Shown here: positions 1 through 6,258 of the stretch, piece after piece
How positions within the stretch are numbered: the stretch's first letter is position 1
Layout: each line of letters opens with the position of its first letter
DNA from: Acidobacteriota bacterium
GTDB taxonomy: Bacteria; Acidobacteriota; Terriglobia; 20CM-2-55-15
DNA length: 33,232 bases
NCBI GenBank assembly: GCA_003223875.1
Contig: QHWY01000086.1
Location: 1-33,232, forward strand
Reading direction: 5' to 3'
Notes under the pieces: generated by a model
Database searches by the model: none
Seen by the model: only the letters and a program-made list of their open reading frames with translations
Told to the model about the DNA's origin: nothing
Made by a program: the position numbers and the translations under genes

Positions 1-2
1 GA

Positions 3-59
3 ATCCGTTATGACACGCCGTATTCCGTCGGGTTCCCGACGCCCCGGCGCGTGCGGTAG
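3..59 (+). CDS. C-terminal tail of a gene entering from the left edge (possible)
   Basis: Frame 3 is open from the window edge and ends at TAG 57-59, giving an 18-residue tail (IRYDTPYSVG, then FPTPRRVR). The alternation of aromatic, small and Arg residues is like the last strand of an outer-membrane barrel or another beta-rich protein, but 18 residues cannot identify a family. The other two plus frames also stop early, so only the lack of an intergenic signal before 60 and the protein-like composition favour this frame. Confidence 0.3.
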   Translation: MRYDTPYSVGFPTPRRVR

Positions 60-66
60 GGAGTGA

Positions 67-107
67 CTGTAGCGGCGGTCTGTGAAGACATTCATGAGCC
101 GCGGCTC
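67..107. repeat. Degenerate half-copy of the CTGTAGSGGCGGTCTATG palindromic element
   Basis: Positions 67-81 are identical over 15 bases to the start of the unit at 29713-29736 and, apart from one base, to that at 27182-27206. The sequence then diverges where the unit should fold back. A separate perfect 12-bp palindrome (GAGCCGCGGCTC) lies at 96-107. This looks like a decayed member of the same intergenic family. No coding function is visible between 60 and 166. Confidence 0.5.
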
Positions 108-166
108 AAAGTGAACAATGAAAGTTCGCAACGGATCTAAAGGACTTACTGCGACACTTTCGTTAC

Positions 167-395
167 AGCTGTGAATGAATTGATGACACGCAACTCCCCT
201 CCTAAGTTAGGATGGGGGCCTGCGAGGAACGCGAAGCGCGAGCCCGATAGGGCGAAGCCTCAAAAGAAGTCCGAGCAGGCGGGGTGGTTCCCCTGCCGTT
301 ACTGGCAGTTGAGGGAACCACCCCGCCCTCGCTTGCGCTCGGGCACCCCTCCTAACTTAGGAGGGGAGTGGCCGCACTCCAATTCATTCACAGCT
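167..395. repeat. Large nested palindromic intergenic element
   Basis: Three nested perfect inverted repeats share one centre: outer arms 167-182 and 380-395 (16 bp), middle arms 193-212 and 350-369 (20 bp, CCCCTCCTAAGTTAGGA type), and inner arms 278-292 and 313-327 (15 bp). Between the left middle and inner arms, 231-260 is identical over 30 bases to 27337-27366, inside the similarly built element at 27270-27463. It encodes no transposase. It is probably a non-autonomous or REP/MITE-like repeat and could form a long hairpin in RNA or single-stranded DNA. It fills most of the 350-bp stretch before the first complete gene. Confidence 0.75.
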
Positions 396-405
396 TCGGT
401 GATCG

Positions 406-681
406 CTACAACTTAGGAACATTCCCGCACTGCATCACGACCGTTTTGTCCGTCAGCCAGAGTTGTCCGGTGATCAGGGGGTTTCCGAGAACGGGCTGAT
501 ATAGCGCTTCCAGGCTTCCGGTACTCGACACTGTCGCGGGAAGGTTCCGAGCGAGCGGATAGCTTAAAACCGGCATATATTCCGCACTCGGAGGCAGCGG
601 CTGCGGCATTTGTTCGTTGAGATCGTTTCGTACGCCGATTTGGCCCGACGTTAATAAAATGGCCGCCAGGAGGAATATCAT
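406..681 (-). CDS. Small exported or membrane-anchored protein of unknown function, coupled to the nucleotidase-like gene
   Basis: This 91-residue protein begins with a short hydrophobic segment (IFLLAAILLTSG, about residues 2-13) that could be a signal peptide or single membrane anchor. A polar, proline-containing remainder follows, with one Cys near the C-terminus. Its ATG overlaps the TGA of the upstream nucleotidase-like gene (678-681, ATGA), so the two are very likely translationally coupled and may work together at the envelope. I do not recognise a family. The gene ends next to the palindromic element at 167-395. Confidence 0.55.
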   Translation of the reverse strand: MIFLLAAILLTSGQIGVRNDLNEQMPQPLPPSAEYMPVLSYPLARNLPATVSSTGSLEALYQPVLGNPLITGQLWLTDKTVVMQCGNVPKL

Positions 682-2084
682 CGGGAAAATTGAATTCGTC
701 CGTCCAGATGCGGGGACACCGTCCCTAACCGAGCGATGTGTTCGGCGACTGCGTCGCGCAGGAGGATTCCCGTGTCTTCGACATCCATACCGCCGGCGAA
801 TTCGGTAAAGCCGTCGCCGCCCATCAACAAGTAGTCGTTCGTCGTAACGGTATAGAAATCTTTGTCGCGGAGAGGAGTGCCGTTCTCCAGGCGTGCGGAA
901 ACGAGCCGTTTACCCTCAGGTTTCGCCGGGTCCAGCTTCACGCGGACACCGCTCACGCTCAGCATCGTCTTCCCAAGGATCCGTTTGATTTGGGCGCCGC
1001 TGAGCCGCATCGTCACAAGCGTCTTTTCCGAAGGCAAGACTTCGAACAGTGTCCGGCTGGTAATCGGCCCTTTCGGAATGCCCATTTGAGGATCGGCAGC
1101 GGTGATGAGAGTAATTTCGGTGCCGGTTTTTGCGCGAACCGCGTCCGCGACGAGGTTACCCAGATGCGACTCCCGCGCCGTCGAGCGCATGAGATCGCCT
1201 GCCGCCTGACCCAGAACCGTCTGAAGTGTTTCGTCCAGTTTCATCTCGTAGGGCTCGATCAAGCCTGCGATGGATGGATCGGGATCAAAACCTTCGAGGG
1301 GAATCAATCGGCTGGCGATTCCTTTCAGCTTGCCTTCCGTAAATGTGAGATCGAGCCTGCCCACGTACTTGCCGAACTTTCCAGTGCCGACGATCGTTGT
1401 CTGCCCGATCCGCATCGGTAGATCAGCTTCCTCGTGCGCGCCGATAATCAGGCGAATCTCAGGAAACGCGCGCGCTATGCGCTGCTCTTCGGTCCTCCTC
1501 ACGTTGGCCAGAAGGATGATGGTGTCGGCGCGCTGCCGAATGCGCGGCAACAAATCCTCCAGTGTTCGCACGGGATCCGCTACATCGACGTATTTCACGT
1601 TTTGGGGGTGCCCGGTAATCTCCTGGCTGGTCAACCCAACCACAGCGATACGGACGCCCTGAGCGTTATAGATCGCAGCCGGTTGGATTTCATCGACAGG
1701 GGATGTCGTGTTTGCGGAAAGAAGCAGAAAATTCGCCTGCCGGCTGCGCGCACGCAGCGCCGCAATACCGAAATCGAATTCGCTGCTTTCGACGGCAACG
1801 GCGTCATAGCCGATGGCATTCATGACAGCCACTACCGGCTCCCCCTGGAAAGTGTCCGAGATAAGGGAGCCTGAAAGGATTCCTCCTGCGTCGAGCATTA
1901 GATCCGGCTTGAGTTCCCGAACCACGGTAGCAAGCCGGGCACTGCCGCCCGCATCCGGTCCAGGCAGGATGTGCCCGCGGATGTCGTTGGTATGCATGAT
2001 GACGACATGCGTCTCCGGCGCCGCAGCGAGGGAGATGCATGAAAACACGAGAAGGATGAACGCTCGAATACCGCCTGGAGTCAT
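678..2084 (-). CDS. 5'-nucleotidase/UshA-like exported protein, probably catalytically inactive
   Basis: The fold follows the 5'-nucleotidase/UDP-sugar hydrolase family: an N-terminal metallophosphatase domain (about residues 25-245) and a C-terminal nucleotide-binding domain (about 285-460, with SHLGNLVADAVR at 306-317). Active members hydrolyse nucleotides in the periplasm with two metals. Here most ligands are gone. HTND keeps Asp34, but the His two positions on is Arg36. The usual GD is GG (67-68). The usual NHE is SSE (100-102). The SHLG His is Asn194. The GHSQ/GHSH site is AHEE (216-219). The C-terminal GGIR substrate motif is also replaced, by DPQM. The ATG at 2084 is preferred over one at 2162, because it starts a signal peptide (LLVFSCISLAAA) and the longer form runs into a palindromic repeat. 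It may bind a ligand or act as a scaffold; this is inference. Confidence 0.8.
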   Translation of the reverse strand: MTPGGIRAFILLVFSCISLAAAPETHVVIMHTNDIRGHILPGPDAGGSARLATVVRELKPDLMLDAGGILSGSLISDTFQGEPVVAVMNAIGYDAVAVESSEFDFGIAALRARSRQANFLLLSANTTSPVDEIQPAAIYNAQGVRIAVVGLTSQEITGHPQNVKYVDVADPVRTLEDLLPRIRQRADTIILLANVRRTEEQRIARAFPEIRLIIGAHEEADLPMRIGQTTIVGTGKFGKYVGRLDLTFTEGKLKGIASRLIPLEGFDPDPSIAGLIEPYEMKLDETLQTVLGQAAGDLMRSTARESHLGNLVADAVRAKTGTEITLITAADPQMGIPKGPITSRTLFEVLPSEKTLVTMRLSGAQIKRILGKTMLSVSGVRVKLDPAKPEGKRLVSARLENGTPLRDKDFYTVTTNDYLLMGGDGFTEFAGGMDVEDTGILLRDAVAEHIARLGTVSPHLDGRIQFSR

Positions 2085-2139
2085 TCCGACAAATTGTACT
2101 CCAGCGGCGGGCTTTGCCCAACAAATGCGGGAACAAACC

Positions 2140-2220
2140 CACAAAAAGCACATGAGAATCAAAAAAGCACAAAAAAGAATTTTTGTGCTTTTTGGGCAGC
2201 GTTTTGTGCCTTTTGTGTAC
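2140..2220. repeat. Poly-A/T palindromic element of the GCACAAAAA type
   Basis: A perfect 14-bp inverted repeat (AAAAAGCACAAAAA at 2162-2175, complement at 2180-2193) has a 4-base loop. It is flanked by further partial copies of CACAAAAAGCAC at 2140-2151 and TTTTGTGCC at 2202-2210. The same words form the perfect hairpin at 4071-4126. It lies upstream of the nucleotidase-like gene and could act as a bidirectional terminator or be a dispersed repeat. Confidence 0.6.
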
Positions 2221-2249
2221 TTTCCCCGATAGGTTTGGGCAACGCTGGC

Positions 2250-2459
2250 TCAGCGGGCTTTCGGGCCGGGCTTGGTTTTCTTTGCGGATTTTATGGTTTT
2301 ATCTATTTCACCGCGATGGCGTACGATCACCGTATCCAATTTCTGTTGGATTTCCCTTAAGACTCGCGGCGGATCCACCCCCGGAAAGTTCCGATCTACA
2401 TGCTCGTCGACGATCTCGACGAGGGCGAGCAATTCGGCAAGTGACAAATCCGTGTTCAT
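2250..2459 (-). CDS. Small cytoplasmic protein of unknown function
   Basis: This 69-residue protein has a helical, Leu/Glu-rich first half (LSLAELLALVEIVDEHVD), a middle with VDPPRVLREIQQKLDTV, and a basic tail rich in Lys and Pro (KKTKPGPKAR). The pattern suggests a small helical protein with a nucleic-acid-like basic end. There are no cysteines and no membrane segment. The ATG at 2459 is preferred; an in-frame TTG at 2492 would add 11 residues, and neither has a clear ribosome binding site. It is divergent from the gene at 2531. No family recognised. Confidence 0.5.
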   Translation of the reverse strand: MNTDLSLAELLALVEIVDEHVDRNFPGVDPPRVLREIQQKLDTVIVRHRGEIDKTIKSAKKTKPGPKAR

Positions 2460-2530
2460 TAAATTTAACGCGAAGCCTACTAGCCGGACCAAGTGTACTA
2501 CGTCTAAGGAGATTGGAGTAGAATGGGCCT

Positions 2531-3223
2531 ATGAAAATCACATCGCGCCTCGTTTCGATGGCCGTTATTGCAGCTATAGCAGCTAGTACGGCCGCTTCGG
2601 CACAACATGCCGGCTTTCAGATCGGAATCGCTCAACCGACAGTTGCATTTCCGCCAATCCACGCGCCGGCCATCGCGACGCGCGGCACATTCATCGCGAA
2701 TCCCTTACCGATCGGCTCCGGTCCTATAGTGATCATCCAGAATCAGGTGTTTGCGCCGAATCCCCTCTTCATTCCAAATCAGGTTTTTGCGCCAAATCCC
2801 GGCTTCGTATCGATGCCGGGCTTTGCCGAGAATCCCGTGTTTTTGCCCAATCCGACGTTCAACCCTGGTTCGGTGTTTATTCCGAATCCGTTTGTCTTTC
2901 CAGGCCAGGTGTTTGGTGCAAACCAGATACCCTCTCAAGTCATCATTCCGGACCACATCCTCGTTCCTGGTCAGACCGTCGTATCGAACCCGACTGCCGG
3001 CTCGGTCATACAACCGGTGGTTCCACCGATGCAGTCCACTTTTGGACCTCCCCCGGTCAAGCAACAAGCCGTTCTTCCGGCGCCCGGTACGACGCGAGCG
3101 GAGGTTCTGCGTCAGTTTGGACAGCCTTCGGTAACTGTGACTACACGAACAGGCGAGACGCTATATTTCCAGGGGGGGACAACGATCACTTTACAGAATG
3201 GCCAGGTTACCGGCCCAAAGTGA
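2531..3223 (+). CDS. Secreted protein with F-x-P-N-P-x hexapeptide repeats and a BamE/SmpA-like tail
   Basis: The 230-residue product starts with a clear signal peptide (about 1-24, ending ASAQ). From residue 74 to 133 it has about ten consecutive six-residue units built on F-x-P-N-P-x, for example FAPNPL, FIPNQV, FAPNPG, FAENPV, FLPNPT and FIPNPF. Looser Pro/Val-rich units follow up to about 165. The last 47 residues contain PGTTRAEVLRQFGQP, which resembles the G-x-T-x-x-E-V-x-x-x-x-G-x-P turn of SmpA/OmlA/BamE-type lipoprotein domains; this is a motif-level resemblance only. The 3' end overlaps the start of the uracil-DNA glycosylase gene by 26 bases, so the two may be translated from one message. 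No function is assigned. The repeat period would suit an extended or beta-solenoid surface protein. Confidence 0.75.
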   Translation: MKITSRLVSMAVIAAIAASTAASAQHAGFQIGIAQPTVAFPPIHAPAIATRGTFIANPLPIGSGPIVIIQNQVFAPNPLFIPNQVFAPNPGFVSMPGFAENPVFLPNPTFNPGSVFIPNPFVFPGQVFGANQIPSQVIIPDHILVPGQTVVSNPTAGSVIQPVVPPMQSTFGPPPVKQQAVLPAPGTTRAEVLRQFGQPSVTVTTRTGETLYFQGGTTITLQNGQVTGPK

Positions 3224-3881
3224 GATCGTCGACTGCCGGCGGTGTCCGCGGCTTGTCACTTATCGGGAAGAAGTCGCCCGAACCAAAGTTCGGCGATTTC
3301 GCGATTGGGAGTATTGGGGACGGCCGGTTCCAAGCTTCGGACCAATCGGTGCACGGCTTTTTATTATTGGTCTTGCTCCGGCGGCTCATGGCGGCAACCG
3401 GACCGGAAGAATCTTCACTGGCGACCGTTCGGGCGATTGGCTCTACCGCGCTCTGTACAACTTCGGTTTCTCGAATCGTCCCACATCGACTCACCGCGGC
3501 GACGGGCTCCGTCTGATTCAGTGTTATATCACTGCCGCCGTTCATTGCGCGCCTCCCGACAATAAACCGCTACCTCCGGAATTCGCGAATTGCCGGCCTT
3601 ATCTACTCGATGAGCTTCAACGGTTGAAGCGAGTGCGCGTAGTGGTCGCGCTGGGAATGATTGCCTTTAAAACATATTTCGCGGCTCGGAAGCAGCTTGG
3701 TTGGAAGAATCCCAGTCCGCTGCCGCCATTTGGGCACGGATTCACAGCGCAGCTACCGGATGGCTTGACGATCATCAACTCGTATCACCCGAGCCAGCAA
3801 AATACGCAGACCGGGAAATTAACGGAAATAATGTTGGACGATGTGTTCAGGAATGCGAGACGCATCCTGGATGGAAGCTAA
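3198..3881 (+). CDS. Uracil-DNA glycosylase family 5 (UDGb)
   Basis: This enzyme removes uracil, and in family 5 other deaminated bases, from DNA to start base excision repair. The 227-residue protein has the family's motif GLAPAAHGGNRTGR followed by IFTGD (58-76), where a non-acidic residue sits in the usual catalytic position as is typical for UDGb. It also has the second signature NSYHPSQQNTQTG near the C-terminus. Four cysteines, Cys13 and Cys16 (CRRC), Cys117 and Cys132, fit the [4Fe-4S] cluster seen in families 4 and 5. The ATG at 3198 lies inside the upstream repeat-protein gene, and the two Fe-S cysteines close to the N-terminus leave little room for a later start. It ends convergently, overlapping the small zinc-ribbon gene by 4 bases. 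Confidence 0.93.
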   Translation: MARLPAQSEIVDCRRCPRLVTYREEVARTKVRRFRDWEYWGRPVPSFGPIGARLFIIGLAPAAHGGNRTGRIFTGDRSGDWLYRALYNFGFSNRPTSTHRGDGLRLIQCYITAAVHCAPPDNKPLPPEFANCRPYLLDELQRLKRVRVVVALGMIAFKTYFAARKQLGWKNPSPLPPFGHGFTAQLPDGLTIINSYHPSQQNTQTGKLTEIMLDDVFRNARRILDGS

Positions 3882-4036
3882 TCGAAGGTGTCTTCTTCCC
3901 AGCGGATGTTGCAGACCGAGCAGGTCCACCAACCCTTCCCCCAATGGCCGAGATCTGAAACAGTATGTTCTGCGCCACAGCGCAAGCATTTCGGCTTGGG
4001 TGTAATCTCGACGTTTTGGACTTCACTCTCTGGCAT
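3878..4036 (-). CDS. 52-residue zinc-ribbon protein
   Basis: A short open frame not found by length-limited searches. The ATG at 4036 is preceded on the minus strand by AGAGGAG about 10 bases upstream, and it ends in TAG at 3878-3880. The protein holds two CxxC pairs, CLRC and CSVC, about 21 residues apart, with GHWGKGWWTC between them and the end RWEEDTFD. This is a single zinc-ribbon layout like many small metal-binding or nucleic-acid-associated proteins. No specific family is claimed. It overlaps the end of the uracil-DNA glycosylase gene by 4 bases in a tail-to-tail arrangement. Strong ribosome binding site plus paired cysteines make it a likely real gene. Confidence 0.75.
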   Translation of the reverse strand: MPESEVQNVEITPKPKCLRCGAEHTVSDLGHWGKGWWTCSVCNIRWEEDTFD

Positions 4037-4070
4037 TTTTCACGGACTCCTCTTTACATCCTAAAACATT

Positions 4071-4126
4071 AGCCACAAAAAGGCACAAAAAACGATTTTT
4101 TGTGAATTTTGTGCCTTTTTGTGGCT
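4071..4126. repeat. Perfect 20-bp-armed hairpin of the GCACAAAAA type
   Basis: The arms AGCCACAAAAAGGCACAAAA (4071-4090) and its exact complement (4107-4126) enclose a 16-base loop. The element shares its words with the one at 2140-2220. It lies just upstream of the zinc-ribbon gene on the minus strand and just before the broken CsbD-like gene on the plus strand. A terminator role is possible, but the length and recurrence suggest a dispersed repeat. Confidence 0.7.
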
Positions 4127-4188
4127 GATCCCTTTACGCGGCTTGGGCGATTTCTTTTAGTGTCTCTCCAGTCAAATATTCTTCGCCG

Positions 4189-4379
4189 GCAGCTTTAGAG
4201 TTCAACGAGCTGAAAGAGCGTTGGCCGGACCTGACGCACTCGGACGTGGAGTACATCGACGGCTCTGAGGACAAACTCAGTGAGGTCGTTCAGATGCGGA
4301 GACACATCTCGGCGAGGAAGCACGACGTGACATTGACGAATTTCTGAGGACGTTAGACGTTCACCAGAGGATCGCATAA
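4189..4379 (+). pseudogene. Broken CsbD-like stress protein gene
   Basis: Translation from 4189 gives LKERWPDLTHSDVEYIDGSE and then DKLSEVV, which follows the CsbD pattern (KxKW, a short turn, LTDDDLDxIxGKxxxLxG). No start codon is available in this frame: it is open only back to the TGA at 4126-4128, and the expected N-terminal NWDxIxGxW part is missing. Near 4315 the frame appears to shift: the +2 frame then reads LGEEARRDIDEFLRTL, the usual CsbD C-terminus (EAxxxIDEFL), and ends at TAA 4377-4379. So the gene is both 5'-truncated and frameshifted. The hairpin at 4071-4126 ends immediately before it and may mark the truncation event. CsbD proteins are small general-stress proteins of unclear biochemical role. 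Confidence 0.65.
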
Positions 4380-4445
4380 TCGCGGCCCCAGAATTGCTGA
4401 CCAATTTAGCGACATTGATTCTCCTTGTAGATTCTCCGTTAGGAG

Positions 4446-4480
4446 GGGCGCCGGCTTGCCAGCGGCGCCCGTTTTCTTCT
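4446..4480 (+). terminator. Rho-independent terminator-like hairpin
   Basis: GGGCGCCG (4446-4453) pairs perfectly with CGGCGCCC (4463-4470) across a 9-base loop and is followed by GTTTTCTTCT. It would end plus-strand transcription after the CsbD-like remnant and before the MoxR operon. Between it and 4614, a GGTGGA/TCCACC inverted repeat (4522-4527 and 4535-4540) is the only further structure seen. Confidence 0.55.
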
Positions 4481-4613
4481 CCAGGCATCTGCTAACGGTG
4501 GTCGATGAATTTTGGGACTGTGGTGGATCCGAATTCCACCTTCCCTTATGCGCCTACCTAAGGTATGGTAAGCGTAACCGAAAATTAATGTTAGGAAAGA
4601 GCCTATCCATCCA

Positions 4614-6242
4614 ATGTCGGATAAGGACATCATCATCAAGTCGCTCGAGCGAGTGGAGCGGCGAATTCGGACGAACCGGCTATTGAACGAAGTCGCGCTA
4701 GGCGCAACGTTTTTCCTGGCATTTCCTCTTGCGCTCAAAGTCTGGGATCTATTCGCTCCCCTTCGAGGCGAGACTATTGCCATCGTCGCTGGTATTTGGG
4801 TGCTACTTTTTGCCGCCTATGTGGTCTGGCGGAGCCTCCGCAAGGCCACATTGAGACAAGCCGCTGCCGTGATCGATAAGGCCGCGGGCCTGAATGATGA
4901 GATCAAGACAGCGTTTTGGTTTATCCACAATCCGAGGCCTTCGGAATGGATTGATGTCCAGATCCATCGCGCGTCGCTAAGGGCGCAGCGAATGAATCTC
5001 AATACGCTTTTTCCGCGGCACATTCCCAAAACCTCATACATTGCTGCAGGCCTGTTTCTCCTGTTTGCCAGTCTCAACTTTGTTCCGTTACCGTGGAACC
5101 ACAACTGGCTTGCTCTTCAGGCAGCCCCGGCCTTTAGTCTGACGCCTGACGAGGCCGCGATCCTCAAACAAACCGAGGCTCTTCTTCGTAAAGCCGAGAA
5201 ACTCAAGCAGCCGGAACTGGCGGAGAAACTGGAGGAGATTGTCCAGCAGTTGCAGGAAGGAAAGATCGACGCAGCGCAAGCAGCACAGATGTTGGACGCC
5301 CTTCAAAGCCTGCTAGACGAAGGCAATCTCGACGCAGCCAGCATTCGCGAGGGTTTGGAAGAAATGGCGAAGGATTTGGCTCAGTCGGAGAGACTGGAAT
5401 CAACGGCCGAAGCGATGAAGAACAAGGAACTCAACCTCGCGGCGAATGAATTGCGCAAACTGGCAGAGAAGTTGGGTCTGAACACCCCCGAATCGAATCA
5501 GCAAATGCAAAAGAGCCTGCAGCAAGCTTCGGAAACCCCGCGCTTGGGTCTGGAGGAGCTCGCCAGACTTTTAAAGGAGGCCGCGGAAAATTTAAAAAAT
5601 GAAGACCAGCAAGGGGCTCAGCAATCCCTGGACGAAGCCGCGCAAGAGTTAGACAACCTGGAAGAAAGGATGCAAAGCCAGGAATTCAAAAACCTGGCGG
5701 CCCAGCAGCTTCAGAACCTGCAGCAATCGCTACGCCAGCGTCAACAAGCAGGAAATCAACAAGGCCAAAGAGGACAGCGCGGACAAGGCCAGGCACAAAA
5801 GGGCCAAGGCCAAAGAGGACAACGCGGGCAGCAACAAAATGACCAGGCCGAGGGCCTGCAGTTTGGGGCAGGAACCGAAGGCGAGCCTACCGATCAAGCC
5901 GGCCTGGACAGTCAGGCAGGCGCGCCGATGCCGGGCAATAGTGAAGGTAACGGTTTGATGCCTTCCGGCAAAGGTGGCAGCGATGCTCCTCGTGAGGGAG
6001 CGCCCACGACGCTCGACGTCAAGCTCCAGCAGGAAGGGGTCAAAGGCATGCAGGATCAGGGAAAAGAAGAAAACATCGAGGAGGTGAGCAAGCAGGAACG
6101 TTCAAAGCTCGATTATCGCAACGTAAAGTCGGAGCTGAGTCCCGCGCAAAAGGATCTCCTGAATCAGGACCGCATTCCATGGGAATACCGGCCGCTCATC
6201 AAAAATTACTTCCAAGCGATCCGGCCGCCCGCCAAAAAGTAG
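4614..6242 (+). CDS. Membrane protein with long coiled coil, first gene of a MoxR operon (DUF4175-like)
   Basis: The 542-residue product has two adjacent membrane segments (about 25-47 and 53-73) and a third at about 140-160. A long Gln/Glu/Leu-rich coiled-coil region follows (about 178-375), then a low-complexity Gln/Gly/Arg stretch (about 375-420). The conserved-looking end, IPWEYRPLIKNYFQAI, is the closing motif often seen in large membrane proteins encoded beside MoxR and DUF58 genes (DUF4175-type; assignment by layout and this motif). It is followed after 16 bases by the MoxR gene. The likely role is a scaffold for the MoxR/vWA assembly at the inner membrane, which is inferred from context only. 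The ribosome binding site (AGGAAAG) is rather far upstream. Confidence 0.75.
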   Translation: MSDKDIIIKSLERVERRIRTNRLLNEVALGATFFLAFPLALKVWDLFAPLRGETIAIVAGIWVLLFAAYVVWRSLRKATLRQAAAVIDKAAGLNDEIKTAFWFIHNPRPSEWIDVQIHRASLRAQRMNLNTLFPRHIPKTSYIAAGLFLLFASLNFVPLPWNHNWLALQAAPAFSLTPDEAAILKQTEALLRKAEKLKQPELAEKLEEIVQQLQEGKIDAAQAAQMLDALQSLLDEGNLDAASIREGLEEMAKDLAQSERLESTAEAMKNKELNLAANELRKLAEKLGLNTPESNQQMQKSLQQASETPRLGLEELARLLKEAAENLKNEDQQGAQQSLDEAAQELDNLEERMQSQEFKNLAAQQLQNLQQSLRQRQQAGNQQGQRGQRGQGQAQKGQGQRGQRGQQQNDQAEGLQFGAGTEGEPTDQAGLDSQAGAPMPGNSEGNGLMPSGKGGSDAPREGAPTTLDVKLQQEGVKGMQDQGKEENIEEVSKQERSKLDYRNVKSELSPAQKDLLNQDRIPWEYRPLIKNYFQAIRPPAKK

Positions 6243-6258
6243 GAGCATTCATAAGTAG

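Noticed and set aside
171..416. 81-codon plus-strand open frame
   Set aside because: It lies wholly in the nested palindrome at 167-395; its codons are the repeat arms.
738..1421. Long plus-strand open frame opposite the nucleotidase-like gene
   Set aside because: It is antisense to a clearly recognisable family on the minus strand and shows no protein-like motif.
2085..2162. Longer N-terminus for the nucleotidase-like protein
   Set aside because: It would be read through the poly-A/T repeat and would bury the signal peptide that starts at 2084.
4195..4488. 97-codon minus-strand open frame
   Set aside because: It is the shadow of the broken CsbD-like gene and the terminator hairpin.
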